Origin: Sva-25 sp037385685
GTDB lineage: Bacteria > Pseudomonadota > Gammaproteobacteria > Chromatiales > Chromatiaceae
Direction: 5' to 3'
Length of the DNA stretch: 64,000 nucleotides
NCBI GenBank assembly: GCA_037385685.1
Contig: JARRMW010000007.1
Location: 1 to 64,000, forward strand
The position numbers were made by a program, and so were the translations under genes. The notes under the pieces are model-generated. The model saw only the letters and a program-made list of their open reading frames with translations. It made no database searches and was not told where the DNA came from. How positions within the stretch are numbered: the stretch's first letter is position 1; the number at the start of each line of letters is the position of its first letter. This document shows, piece after piece, positions 25,372-35,053 of the stretch.

Positions 25372-27533
25372 CAGCCAGCCTTCAGAAAGAGTGTCGCAAG
25401 AGGTGGCAGGGTGATTTCGATTGAGTGTTCAAAGCCCATCCAGGCGCTCTCCTCCACGGGAATATCACCGCCATTGCCACTGTTGGTTCCGCCATAGAAG
25501 GCTGAATCGGAATTCAGGATCTCGCGGTAGCTGCCTGCCTGCGGGACGCCAAGCCGGTAATGATGCCTGGGGATGGGCGTGAAATTGAGGATACAGAGAA
25601 CAGCTTCTCCATCATCGCCATAGCGGATAAAGCTCAGTACGGACTGCTCGGTATCATGGCAGTCGATCCAGCGAAAGCCCTGTGGCTCGAAGTCATGACG
25701 GTGCAGTGACGGCTCGTCACAGTAGAGCCGGTTCAGATCACTCACGAGGCGACGGATACCCGCGTGCGCCTCGACCTGCAGCAGTGGCCAGTCCAGTGGT
25801 TGCGCCTGGTTCCACTCGTGCCACTGGCCGAGTTCCCCGCCCATGAAGAGCAGTTTCTTGCCAGGGTGTGCATACTGCCAGCAGTAGAAAAGCCTCAGAT
25901 TCGCCATCTTCTGCCAGTAGTCCCCGGGCATCTTGCTCAGCATGCTGCGTTTCAGGTGCACGACCTCGTCATGTGACAGCGGCAACACGAAATTCTCTGT
26001 CCATGCGTAGAGCTGGCTGAAGGTCAGCAGGTTGTGATGATACTTGCGATGGACAGGGTCATTCTCGATGTAGGCAAGGCTGTCGTTCATCCAGCCCATG
26101 TTCCACTTCATGGTAAAGCCAAGCCCGCCGAGTTCGACCGGTCGCGAGACCATCGGCCAGGCAGTCGATTCCTCTGCGATTGTCAGCACGCCGGGAAAAC
26201 GGCCGTGGACAACCTCGTTGAGCTCGCGCAGGAAAGCGATGGCATCGAGGTTTTCACGACCGCCAAACTGGTTCGGCAACCACTCGCCCTCCTTGCGGGA
26301 GTAATCGAGATAGAGCATCGACGCAACAGCATCGACCCGCAGCCCGTCGATATGGAATTCCTCGATCCAGTAGAGCGCATTGGCGATGAGAAAATTGCGG
26401 ACCTCGTTGCGCCCGTAATCGAAAATCAGCGTACCCCAGTCCTGATGTTCCCCGCGACGCGGATCGGCATGTTCATAGACGGGTTCGCCCGTAAAACGCG
26501 CCAGGGCGAAATCGTCCCGCGGGAAATGAGCCGGGACCCAGTCGAGCATGACACCAATCCCGTGGGTGTGACACTGGTCGACGAAGTAGCGGAAATCGTC
26601 CGGCGTACCATAACGTGCAGTGGGCGCATAGTAACCGCTGACCTGGTAACCCCATGACTCGTCCAGCGGATGCTCCGCCACCGGCATGAGCTCCAGGTGT
26701 GTGTAGTGCATCTCCTGAAGGTAAGGTATCAGCCGATCGGCCAGTTCGCGCCAGTTCAGAAACCCCCCATCATCGTCACGCTGCCAGGAACCGGCATGCA
26801 ACTCGTAGATTGCGACGGGCTCGTGTTGCCAGTCAAAGCTGCGGCGCCTCTCGAGCCATTTCTCATCCTGCCAGTCGAAACTGCTTCGGGATGGAGTGTG
26901 CGAGACTGTCTCTGGTCGCAAGCCCATCTGCCGGGCATAGGGATCGGTCTTGATCGCCAGCTGTCCTTCCCTGCCGAGAATTTCGAACTTGTAAGCATTG
27001 CCGGCATCAACTCCCGGAATGAAGAGTTCCCAGATTCCTGAAGCACCACGGCAGCGCATCGGGTGCCGTCGACCGTCCCAGGCATTGAAATCACCCACTA
27101 CACTGACCCGCTGCACAGCGGGCGCCCAGACAGCAAAAAGCACGCCTTCGATATCATCGATTGTGTCCGGGTTTGCTCCGAGTATTTTCCAGATATGCTG
27201 GTGGCGTCCCTCGTTGAAGAGATGCATGTCAAGCTCGCCGATCTTCGGCGGGAAGGTATAAGGCGAGATGATCCTCACATCGCGGTCGGGGGTGCCTTTC
27301 TCGACATACCGCAGTTCGTAATGATCTGGGACACTGTCATCCTTGTCGATATATTCGAAAAAATCTGTACCCTCAATACGCTCCATCTCACCTCCGCCCG
27401 TCACGCTGACCGACTCGGCCGATGGCATGAGTGCACGGATGATGAAACCACCGCCCGGCAGAGGGTGCCTGCCAAGCAGCTCGAATGGATCATGATGCAG
27501 CCCGTCCTGCAGGCGCTTCAGACTCTCTGTCAT
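25371..27533 (-). CDS. glgB: 1,4-alpha-glucan branching enzyme
   Basis: GH13 enzyme that makes alpha-1,6 branches. The start MTESLKRLQDG at 27533 gives 720 residues, the common length with an N-terminal CBM48 pair. GH13 motifs are visible: DWVPAHFP, GLRVDAVASML (nucleophile Asp), the acid-base Glu in TIAEEST, and LPLSHDEVVH. The C-terminal beta domain closes the protein. The start lies 1 bp after the malQ stop. Confidence 0.96.
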   Translation of the reverse strand: MTESLKRLQDGLHHDPFELLGRHPLPGGGFIIRALMPSAESVSVTGGGEMERIEGTDFFEYIDKDDSVPDHYELRYVEKGTPDRDVRIISPYTFPPKIGELDMHLFNEGRHQHIWKILGANPDTIDDIEGVLFAVWAPAVQRVSVVGDFNAWDGRRHPMRCRGASGIWELFIPGVDAGNAYKFEILGREGQLAIKTDPYARQMGLRPETVSHTPSRSSFDWQDEKWLERRRSFDWQHEPVAIYELHAGSWQRDDDGGFLNWRELADRLIPYLQEMHYTHLELMPVAEHPLDESWGYQVSGYYAPTARYGTPDDFRYFVDQCHTHGIGVMLDWVPAHFPRDDFALARFTGEPVYEHADPRRGEHQDWGTLIFDYGRNEVRNFLIANALYWIEEFHIDGLRVDAVASMLYLDYSRKEGEWLPNQFGGRENLDAIAFLRELNEVVHGRFPGVLTIAEESTAWPMVSRPVELGGLGFTMKWNMGWMNDSLAYIENDPVHRKYHHNLLTFSQLYAWTENFVLPLSHDEVVHLKRSMLSKMPGDYWQKMANLRLFYCWQYAHPGKKLLFMGGELGQWHEWNQAQPLDWPLLQVEAHAGIRRLVSDLNRLYCDEPSLHRHDFEPQGFRWIDCHDTEQSVLSFIRYGDDGEAVLCILNFTPIPRHHYRLGVPQAGSYREILNSDSAFYGGTNSGNGGDIPVEESAWMGFEHSIEITLPPLATLFLKAG

Positions 27534-27534
27534 G

Positions 27535-28896
27535 TCATACTCCGGCGCGTCCGGCTGTGAGCAGTCGTTCTCTCGTCTTCGCAACGAGCGCTGGTGTCAG
27601 CTGCTGCCAGTCAAAGCGCCATTTCCAGTTGTTTTCCACTGTGCCGGGCTGGTTCATACGAGCCTCTTCGCCAAGATGCAACAGATCCTGCATCGGCAGG
27701 ACCGCCAGACACGCCTGTGTGTTGAGGGCAACGTCTATCAGGGTATCCACGACACTCTGCTCCGCGGACATACCGAGCACAGCGCGCACATTCTCCTGCA
27801 CATCGGCATCGAGTGACAGATACCAGCCCAGCGTCGTATTGTTGTCGTGCGTGCCTGTATAGACGACTGTATCGGTATGGATGTTCTTCGGCTTGTGCGG
27901 ATTGTCATCGAATGCATCGAATCCAAACTGCAATACCGCCATGCCTGGCAAGCCGTATTTTTTCCTGAGGGCGACGACCTCCGGGGTGATGAAACCGAGA
28001 TCCTCTGCAACCAGCGGCAATTCCCCGATGCGATTGCCAAGAGTTGAGAGAAGCAAATCGCCCGGGGTTTTCTGCCAGAAACCGTCGATCGCGGTCGGTG
28101 AGCTTTCCGGGATCATCCAGACAGCCTCGAGACCTCGGAAATGGTCGATACGGACGATATCAAAGATGTCGAAATGGTGTTCAAAACGCTGCATCCACCA
28201 GGCAAAATCATCCAGCTGCATCTGATCCCAGTCGAAGTGTGGATTACCCCAGCGCTGCCCTGTCTCGGAAAAATAGTCTGGCGGCACACCTGCGACATAT
28301 TCCGGCCTGAGGTCGCCGTTGAGCAGAAAAAGGTCCGGATTGGCCCAGATGTCGGCACTGTCGTAGGCAATGAAGATCGGCATGTCACCAAACAGGAGAA
28401 TACCGCGCTCCCTTGCATATTCGCGGATCTCTGCCCAGCGCCTGTGGAAGAGATACTGCTGCATGCAGACTTCTGCAATTTCAGCGGTATGTTCCGAGAC
28501 AAATGATTCCAGCGCTTGCGGATCTCGCAGTCGCAGTTCATCGGGCCAGTCATACCAGGGAATTTCTGCCTGCTGCTGCCGGATGACCATGAAGGTTGCA
28601 AAATCGGAAAGCCAGTGTTGTTGAGTGCTTTTCCACTGCTCAAAATCCACACTGTCGACCATTGTGGTATCCATGTCCCCGAAGAGTGCCGGATTCATCG
28701 CAAAGGCAGAGAGGCACTGGTAGGGTGAGTTGTCTTCATGCGTGACCCCCAGAGGCAGCACCTGCCAGACACTGATGCCGGCGTCATGGAGCAGATCGAG
28801 CCATCGCTCGGCATCATGCCCAAGCCTCCCGGAAGGTAGCGAGGTTGGATGAAGCAGCACACCGGCACGGCGCTCCTGGAGAAAACGGGCTGACAT
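27535..28896 (-). CDS. malQ: 4-alpha-glucanotransferase (amylomaltase)
   Basis: GH77 enzyme that transfers maltooligosaccharides, used to recycle short chains left by phosphorylase and debranching. The 453 residues contain RRAGVLLHPTSLPS, the catalytic VRIDHFRGLEAVW (Asp nucleophile), LPLVAEDLGFITPEV (Glu acid-base) and VYTGTHDNNT. It is the compact form, lacking the N-terminal extension of E. coli MalQ. Its ATG overlaps the GH57 stop (TGATG). Confidence 0.95.
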   Translation of the reverse strand: MSARFLQERRAGVLLHPTSLPSGRLGHDAERWLDLLHDAGISVWQVLPLGVTHEDNSPYQCLSAFAMNPALFGDMDTTMVDSVDFEQWKSTQQHWLSDFATFMVIRQQQAEIPWYDWPDELRLRDPQALESFVSEHTAEIAEVCMQQYLFHRRWAEIREYARERGILLFGDMPIFIAYDSADIWANPDLFLLNGDLRPEYVAGVPPDYFSETGQRWGNPHFDWDQMQLDDFAWWMQRFEHHFDIFDIVRIDHFRGLEAVWMIPESSPTAIDGFWQKTPGDLLLSTLGNRIGELPLVAEDLGFITPEVVALRKKYGLPGMAVLQFGFDAFDDNPHKPKNIHTDTVVYTGTHDNNTTLGWYLSLDADVQENVRAVLGMSAEQSVVDTLIDVALNTQACLAVLPMQDLLHLGEEARMNQPGTVENNWKWRFDWQQLTPALVAKTRERLLTAGRAGV

Positions 28897-30623
28897 CAGT
28901 TTCTGCGCATGGTGCCGGCATTCTCGGCACTCTTTGAGCCACCGGCCGAAACCGGCTCGTCAAGAACCGGCGGTTCGGGCAGGTGCAGTAGCCTGTACAG
29001 AGATCGCAGCTGACGCCGGAAAAGCTGCTCGAAATCGCTGACGCTTTCCGGAGAGTTGTAATCACCGAACCACCAGAACCAGTCGGAGCCCTCGCAAACT
29101 GCGAGCTGTTGAGTCGCCAGCCGCTCCTCTTCGGACGTGAGAACCTTGCGGTTGATCACGGCGTCATATGCCTGCTTCGCCTCGACGAGCAGTTCCCAGG
29201 CGCGATTTTTGTCCTTCTCGCCAATCCAGGTAGAAAAGGAACCATAGACCCAGCTTCCGGGGCAGAGTTTTTCCATCTCGCGCGTCTCTATATCGCTCTC
29301 GACGGCGCCGGAGAAACTCATGACATTGATGTCCGGGTCATCCACCAGCGCCTTGTAAAGGCCATCGAGAAAGTTCGCGCCATTGTCCGGGTAGTACTCC
29401 CAGGCATTTTCTCCATCAAGGATGACACTCACGACATGCTTGTCGGAATCCTCGTCGAGAAATGTACGGATGTTGCGCAGATGTTTGATGAAATCGACGA
29501 CGGCGTCATCAGCATGCCAGTTGCTGTATTCGAAACCGATCAGGTCCGAGAGGCCGTCATCGCGAAAGAAGAGTTCGACGCGATTGTCTGCATGCGTGTA
29601 GGGCGAGAAGAGTCCCCGACGCGAGTGGACCTCGTCTTCGGCACGCCCTGATTTCTGACTGCTGTTGCGCCATACACCCTCCCCTGTCGCCGTCCAGGCG
29701 ATGTCAAACTCGTCGAGCAGGTCCATGGCGTCATCACTGACTCCCCCTTCGGAAAGCCAGACGCCTTTCGGGCGCACACCAAGATGGTGCTCCATGAGTT
29801 CTATACCCTGCTGCATGTGCCAGCGGTTACGCTCCTTCCCGCCGGGGTATGACACTGTTTTCGGTGCCGGCGCATCCGGCAATGCACAGCGCATGTTTTC
29901 AAAATCATGCAACAAGGGCACGATCGGATGTCCATACGGAGTCATCGAGATCTCGATCTGGCCGGAAGCTGCCAGTGCACGATAGCGCGGAATCAGCCCG
30001 GCCAGGGTGTCGTGGATCAGGACGGCCAGCTGCTCCATATCGCCGCCGGAGAAGTGACGCCCCTTGTCCATGAGATACCGGATAAGTTCATGATTCCTGA
30101 GAGTGTGTCCGAACCAGACCAGGTGATACCAGACCAGGAGATCAACGAAATACTGCTCGTCCAGATAGGTCAGCATCTCCCTCGGCGAATGCTGTTCGCT
30201 GTAGTAGAGATTGAGATGATCGAACCAGTGAACCAGGTTGCGGAACTCCGGGTAGGGGTCGATGAGCAGAGGATGATGGCAGCGCTGGCAGGCACGGATG
30301 ATTTCAACACGAGACTCTGCATCAGTTGGAATCGGTGTGGCACCGATCACATAGTTGAGCAGCGGGTCGAATGTAGGCTGACCTGACTCACGCCACAACT
30401 CGAGTTGCCTGACATAATCCTCGATTTGTTCCAGCAAGACAGGGGCGAAGTTGATGACACCGCGCATCTTCGGGTTATTCTCGAAATGCGCTGCCATGTC
30501 CGTGTAATCCTTGAGACCATGCAGATAGACCCAGGGAAGCCGGTACTCGCCGTCAATACCGTCGCGGTAATGCGGCTGATGCATGTGCCAGCAAAGAACG
30601 AGGTTCAGCTTTCCGGCGTCCAC
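28896..30623 (-). CDS. GH57 family alpha-glucan hydrolase/transferase
   Basis: A 575-residue glycoside hydrolase family 57 protein. Motif 1 appears as WHMHQPHYRD, the nucleophile Glu motif as GVWLSEGGVSDDAMDLLDEF, and a later YSNWHADDAVVDF fits the motif with the catalytic Asp. Family members include alpha-amylase, amylopullulanase and 4-alpha-glucanotransferase; in a glycogen operon a debranching or amylase role is most likely. The start is GTG at 30623, overlapping the glgC end by 19 bp; no better start is nearby. Confidence 0.88.
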   Translation of the reverse strand: MDAGKLNLVLCWHMHQPHYRDGIDGEYRLPWVYLHGLKDYTDMAAHFENNPKMRGVINFAPVLLEQIEDYVRQLELWRESGQPTFDPLLNYVIGATPIPTDAESRVEIIRACQRCHHPLLIDPYPEFRNLVHWFDHLNLYYSEQHSPREMLTYLDEQYFVDLLVWYHLVWFGHTLRNHELIRYLMDKGRHFSGGDMEQLAVLIHDTLAGLIPRYRALAASGQIEISMTPYGHPIVPLLHDFENMRCALPDAPAPKTVSYPGGKERNRWHMQQGIELMEHHLGVRPKGVWLSEGGVSDDAMDLLDEFDIAWTATGEGVWRNSSQKSGRAEDEVHSRRGLFSPYTHADNRVELFFRDDGLSDLIGFEYSNWHADDAVVDFIKHLRNIRTFLDEDSDKHVVSVILDGENAWEYYPDNGANFLDGLYKALVDDPDINVMSFSGAVESDIETREMEKLCPGSWVYGSFSTWIGEKDKNRAWELLVEAKQAYDAVINRKVLTSEEERLATQQLAVCEGSDWFWWFGDYNSPESVSDFEQLFRRQLRSLYRLLHLPEPPVLDEPVSAGGSKSAENAGTMRRN

Positions 30624-31936
30624 ACGTAGTCCTCACCTTCCAGTGAATAGAGATTCTGGCCGAGCATGTTCGGGGTCACCAGGACGATGCCGTTGGGGGT
30701 GACATGGAAACGTTTCTTGTCCTCCTCCAGGTCCACACCGATCTGCATGCCATCGGGAATCATGCAACTCTTGTCGATGATGGCGCGCTTGATGATACAG
30801 TTCCTGCCGATCTGGACCTTGGGCAGAATCACACTGTCCTTGACGAGGCTGCCCTCCTCGACACGTGCCAGGAAAAAAAGCACGGAGCGCTTGACCCTGC
30901 CACCCGAGAGGATGCATCCGGCGGAGATCAATGAGTCGATCGCTTCCCCGCGGCGACCCTCGTCGTCAAAGATGAACTTTGCAGGTGGATGCTGCGTCTG
31001 GTACGTCCAGATCGGCCAGTCGCGTGCGTAGAGATTCAACTCGGGTTCCACCTCGCAGAGTTCCATGTTGGCCTGCCAGTAGGATTCCACCGTGCCAACA
31101 TCACGCCAGTAAGCCTGGTCACCGTTCTCATTGCGGAACGGGTATGCAAGAGCCACCGAGTCAGCGATCTTCGACGGGATGATGTCCCTGCCGAAATCAT
31201 GCGAGGACTTTTCCTTCTCGGCATCCTCGATCAGGGTGTTGTAAAGAAAACTGGTCGAGAAGACATAGATGCCCATCGACGCCAGTGCCATATCCGGATT
31301 ACCCGGTACAGGATCCGGATCCTCCGGTTTTTCCGTAAACTTCGTGATGCGCAGGTTCTCGTCCACTGACATGACGCCGAATTCTTTGGCCTCGGCTCGC
31401 GGAACCTCGATGCAGCCAACGGTGAAATCAGCACCGGACTGCGCATGGTTCACAAGCATCTCGGAATAATCCATGGTGTAGATATGATCACCGCCGAGCA
31501 CCATCACGTAGTCGGGACTGTGGATCTTGACGATGTCGAGGTTCTGGTAAAGCGCATCTGCAGTTCCCTGGTACCACTGCTTCTTGGCGGTCCGCTGCTG
31601 GGCAGGCAGGATCTCGACGAATTCCCCGATTTCAGGACGCATGAAGGACCAGGCACGTTGCAGATGTCGGATCAGTGAATGTGCCTTGTATTGCGTCAGG
31701 ACACCGATGCGACGCAAGCCGGAGTTGACACAATTCGAGAGGGCGAAGTCGATGATGCGGTACTTGCCGCCAAACGGGACTGCCGGCTTGGCGCGCCAGC
31801 GCGTCAGACCCTTCAGGCGTGAGCCCTCTCCGCCCGCGAGAACCAGCACAAGCGTCGTGCGCGTCAACTCCGTGACGATCTTGGGCTCGACATAGTACTT
31901 GTGCATTTTCAGCTGTTCTTTGGTATCGATAACCAT
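30605..31936 (-). CDS. glgC: Glucose-1-phosphate adenylyltransferase
   Basis: Makes ADP-glucose, the committed step of bacterial glycogen synthesis, and is usually controlled by glycolytic effectors. The 443 residues carry LAGGEGSRLKGLTRWRAKPAVPFGG, in two parts the nucleotide-binding and activator regions, followed by KYRIIDFALSNCVNSG and VLGGDHIYTMDY. The C-terminal left-handed beta helix is indicated by hexapeptide repeats (RVKRSVLF, SVILPKVQIGRNCIIKRA). Start at 31936 has GAGGATT upstream. It lies 12 bp after glk. Confidence 0.96.
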   Translation of the reverse strand: MVIDTKEQLKMHKYYVEPKIVTELTRTTLVLVLAGGEGSRLKGLTRWRAKPAVPFGGKYRIIDFALSNCVNSGLRRIGVLTQYKAHSLIRHLQRAWSFMRPEIGEFVEILPAQQRTAKKQWYQGTADALYQNLDIVKIHSPDYVMVLGGDHIYTMDYSEMLVNHAQSGADFTVGCIEVPRAEAKEFGVMSVDENLRITKFTEKPEDPDPVPGNPDMALASMGIYVFSTSFLYNTLIEDAEKEKSSHDFGRDIIPSKIADSVALAYPFRNENGDQAYWRDVGTVESYWQANMELCEVEPELNLYARDWPIWTYQTQHPPAKFIFDDEGRRGEAIDSLISAGCILSGGRVKRSVLFFLARVEEGSLVKDSVILPKVQIGRNCIIKRAIIDKSCMIPDGMQIGVDLEEDKKRFHVTPNGIVLVTPNMLGQNLYSLEGEDYVWTPES

Positions 31937-31948
31937 CCTAAATAATCC

Positions 31949-32926
31949 TCAATAAAACAACTCATTGACTGCGACCACCGCGCCTTTCAGCGCCAGCTGC
32001 TCATCGGTTACAAGAAAAACCGGCGTCTCCCGGACGAGATCCTGCATTGCTGCCCTGCGGGCTGCCTCCTCCATGAAACGCTCCGGTTCGAACCATGCTT
32101 TCAGCCTATTCGCCATGCCGCCAAAGAGATAGAGCCCCCCGAGAGGTCGATACATCAGGGCAACATTCCCGATCCAGGCCGCGTAGATATCCCAGAAAAG
32201 ACGGATTGCGTGGCGTGCGGAGATATCCCTGCGTTCCGCTGCCGCTGTTACTGTCTCCGGCGTCTTGAGGACAGCGTGGTCCTGGCCACGCAGAAAGGCA
32301 TCCAGCAGGACAAGCCCGTGTCCGGACAGCAGGGTTTCCCAGCTCACGCGCTCCATGCGCAAAGTCTCATGCAGATAGTTGCTCAGGCGAAGCTGCTGTT
32401 CATTTGCAGGTGCATAATCTGCGTGGCCCGCCTCGGTCGGATGGACAGCACGTCCAAGCAGGTGCGCGCATTTTCCCATCAACGCAAGACCAAGGCCTGT
32501 ACCCGCACCCGTAATGACTGCAAGCCCGTCTTCTGCCACAGACACGTCATTCAGGCAGACAAGGTCCCCTTTTTCGAGAAGGCTAATCCCATGAGCTGCT
32601 GCCTGAAAGTCGTTTATGAGCAGCAGCTGATCAAGATCAAGTTGACGTTTCAGCCGCGGGACATCGATGGTCCACGGCAAGTTGGTAAGGTCGGCAACCT
32701 CGCCGTGAACAGGACCGGCAACTGCAAGGCCTGCCGCTGCGATGCGATAGCGATCCGGTTCAAGACGGGAAAGAAAATCCTTCAGTAGCGGGAAGGGGTC
32801 GCCGTACTGCTCGTTCAGATACTTCCTGGTTGACTCCTGCTGCCAGCCTCCGTTATCCGTATGAGTGAAAAGCGATACCCAGCTTTTGGTCCCGCCGATG
32901 TCGGCAACAAGAACGGCGTTGTTCAT
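31949..32926 (-). CDS. glk: Glucokinase
   Basis: Phosphorylates glucose with ATP. The 325 residues start with VADIGGTKSWVSLF, the phosphate-binding loop of the Glk family, and contain TGAGTGLGLALMGK and HPTEAGHADYAPANEQQL. The last third has YLFGGMANRL, also typical. It fits the operon by returning free glucose from GH57 and MalQ action to glucose-6-phosphate. It is 21 bp from pgi and 12 bp from glgC. Confidence 0.94.
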   Translation of the reverse strand: MNNAVLVADIGGTKSWVSLFTHTDNGGWQQESTRKYLNEQYGDPFPLLKDFLSRLEPDRYRIAAAGLAVAGPVHGEVADLTNLPWTIDVPRLKRQLDLDQLLLINDFQAAAHGISLLEKGDLVCLNDVSVAEDGLAVITGAGTGLGLALMGKCAHLLGRAVHPTEAGHADYAPANEQQLRLSNYLHETLRMERVSWETLLSGHGLVLLDAFLRGQDHAVLKTPETVTAAAERRDISARHAIRLFWDIYAAWIGNVALMYRPLGGLYLFGGMANRLKAWFEPERFMEEAARRAAMQDLVRETPVFLVTDEQLALKGAVVAVNELFY

Positions 32927-32947
32927 TGGCTCCTGTCTGCGCCCTGG

Positions 32948-34720
32948 TCAGTGCCTCTCTTCCGGCACCGTGCCATCGCGTCCTGTCATGCGCCTGTAAT
33001 GGCTAATAAGGTTGTTTGTCGAAGCGTCATGGGTTGCAGTGAAACCCTGATCGTCGAACTCGCGGAGAATGGATCGCGCCAGCTGTTTGCCAAGCTCCAC
33101 ACCCCACTGATCGAATGAATTCAGGTTCCAGATGACACCCTGGACGAAAATCTTGTGTTCATACAATGCTATCAGCATCCCGAGGTTGCGGGGTGTCATT
33201 TTTCTCAGCAGGAGTGTATTTGTCGGCCTGTTGCCCTCGAAGACCATGTGATTGACACGATGCCCCGCTTCCTCGACGTTTTGCCCCGAATCCGCGATAG
33301 TCTCGCAGGTCTCTGCAAGGGTACGGCCCCGCATCAGTGCCTCGGTCTGGGAGAAGAAGTTCGACATCATGATGTCGTGGTGATGTTTGAGAGCTGAATG
33401 GGTCTCGGCCGTGGCAATGAAATCGGCAGGCACGAGCCTGCTGCCCTGATGCAGTAACTGATAGAAAGCATGCTGTCCGTTGATGCCGGTTGCACCCCAG
33501 AGAACCGGAGAAGTGGTCGTGATTACCGGCTGGCCGTCACGATCGATGGATTTGCCGTTGGACTCCATGTCGAGCTGCTGCAAATAGGCAGGCAGGGAAC
33601 GCAGATAGTGATCGTATGGCAACACCGCGTGGCTCTCGGAGCCGAAGTAATTGTGATACCAGACACCCAGTAATGCGAGTACCACGGGCATGTTCTGCTC
33701 GAGAGGAGCGGCCATGAAGTGGCAATCCATGGCATGGGCGCCGTCAAGAAGCTCCGTAAACCGCTCTTCGCCGATAGCGATCATGATCGGCAAGCCAATT
33801 GCAGACCAGAGCGAGAAGCGTCCACCGACCCAGTCCCAGAAAACGAACATGTTGTCGGTATCGATCCCGAAAGCACGGACAGCTTCGCTGTTGGTCGAGA
33901 CGGCGACGAAATGCTTCGCGATCTGCGATTCATCGCCACTCTGTGCAAGGAACCAATGACGAGCTGTCGAGGCATTGGTCATGGTCTCCTGCGTGGTGAA
34001 GGTCTTGGAAGCAACAATAAACAGCGTCGTCTCGGGATCGAGTGAACCTAGAATCTCCTCGCTAGCGATACCGTCAACATTGGAGAGAAAATGCAACCTC
34101 AGATCCGGTTGGATGTAGGGCTCGAGTGCTTCGCATACCATCTTCGGACCAAGATCGGATCCGCCGATACCAATGTTCACCACATCAGTGATGCGCTTGC
34201 CAGTGAAACCACGCCATTCCCCGGATCGAATCCTCGCGGCAAATGCGCCCATCCTGGCAATTTCCCGGTTAACGCCGGGCATCACGTCCTCGCCGTCAAC
34301 CAGTACCGGGCTGCCACTTCTGTTCCGCAATGCCGTATGGAGGACTGCACGCTGCTCTGTGTTGTTAATCCTGTCGCCTCGAAACATCGCGAGTCGCATC
34401 TCGGGCAAGCCGGCAGCCTCGGCGAGCCGGGTGAGCAGTCTGATCGTCTCTGTAGTGATCCTGTTCTTGGAGTAGTCAAACAGCAGATCTCCGGTCTCGA
34501 TGGAAAAGCGCTCAAACCGTTCCGGATCCGCCGCAAAGAGATCACGCATCTGCAGATGCCGGACCTCGTGATAGTGACGCATGAGGGCCTCGGCAGCCTT
34601 GCTCATCGCATCCCTGACAGCCGCCCCGTCCTGACCATTCTCCGCTCCCTCATCGCGCAGCTCTCCAGCTCCGGGGCTGATACCGCACCATTGCAGTGCA
34701 TTTTGCGCCTGTTCGGGCAT
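32948..34720 (-). CDS. pgi: Glucose-6-phosphate isomerase
   Basis: Interconverts glucose-6-phosphate and fructose-6-phosphate. The start MPEQAQNAL at 34720 has GAGGAGAT directly upstream and gives 590 residues; the frame extends further upstream but without a ribosome site. Both PGI signatures are present: DWVGGRFSLWSAIGLP and QWGVELGKQLARSIL. It heads the glycogen operon, linking storage to gluconeogenesis and to Fbp, which is encoded at 62.6 kb. Confidence 0.96.
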   Translation of the reverse strand: MPEQAQNALQWCGISPGAGELRDEGAENGQDGAAVRDAMSKAAEALMRHYHEVRHLQMRDLFAADPERFERFSIETGDLLFDYSKNRITTETIRLLTRLAEAAGLPEMRLAMFRGDRINNTEQRAVLHTALRNRSGSPVLVDGEDVMPGVNREIARMGAFAARIRSGEWRGFTGKRITDVVNIGIGGSDLGPKMVCEALEPYIQPDLRLHFLSNVDGIASEEILGSLDPETTLFIVASKTFTTQETMTNASTARHWFLAQSGDESQIAKHFVAVSTNSEAVRAFGIDTDNMFVFWDWVGGRFSLWSAIGLPIMIAIGEERFTELLDGAHAMDCHFMAAPLEQNMPVVLALLGVWYHNYFGSESHAVLPYDHYLRSLPAYLQQLDMESNGKSIDRDGQPVITTTSPVLWGATGINGQHAFYQLLHQGSRLVPADFIATAETHSALKHHHDIMMSNFFSQTEALMRGRTLAETCETIADSGQNVEEAGHRVNHMVFEGNRPTNTLLLRKMTPRNLGMLIALYEHKIFVQGVIWNLNSFDQWGVELGKQLARSILREFDDQGFTATHDASTNNLISHYRRMTGRDGTVPEERH

Positions 34721-35053
34721 ATTGATCTCCTCATTTTCTCTTGCATCCCGAAACTGCGCTGCAAACTCCGTGCCATCCTGGCGCACTGAAATGAAACAGC
34801 AGTGAGACACCTGCTGTGCAATGAACTGGAAGCGGGTGGCCGGCCCCTCGAACTGCCGGATGCTCCTCTCCTTTCACGGACGCGAAAATCAGGTTCAAAT
34901 GGCGTGTCGTCTCCGACTCTTCTCATGAAAACCCTGTTAAACGGGGCGGAATTTTTTGACTATTCATCAAAATAGGTTATTAATTACTGATGGCCTGAAC
35001 GAAATAACTATCAATGAGAAAGAGGCCTGACCACCAACCCGGAGGAAACCACC
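34721..35053. other. 333-bp divergent promoter region (glycogen operon / TRAP)
   Basis: Separates pgi (minus) from the TRAP binding-protein gene (plus). The plus-strand promoter candidate is listed separately. No terminator, repeat or credible ORF was seen; frames reaching into it are extensions of pgi or shadows. Confidence 0.5.
34957..34985 (+). promoter_or_regulatory. Candidate sigma-70 promoter of the TRAP operon
   Basis: TTGACT (34957-34962) and ATTAAT (34980-34985) are 17 bp apart in an AT-rich stretch, 69 bp before the binding-protein ATG. Confidence 0.45.

Noticed and set aside
34721..34810. Upstream start of pgi
   Set aside because: GAGGAGAT directly precedes the ATG at 34720, and the extra residues are not part of the family.
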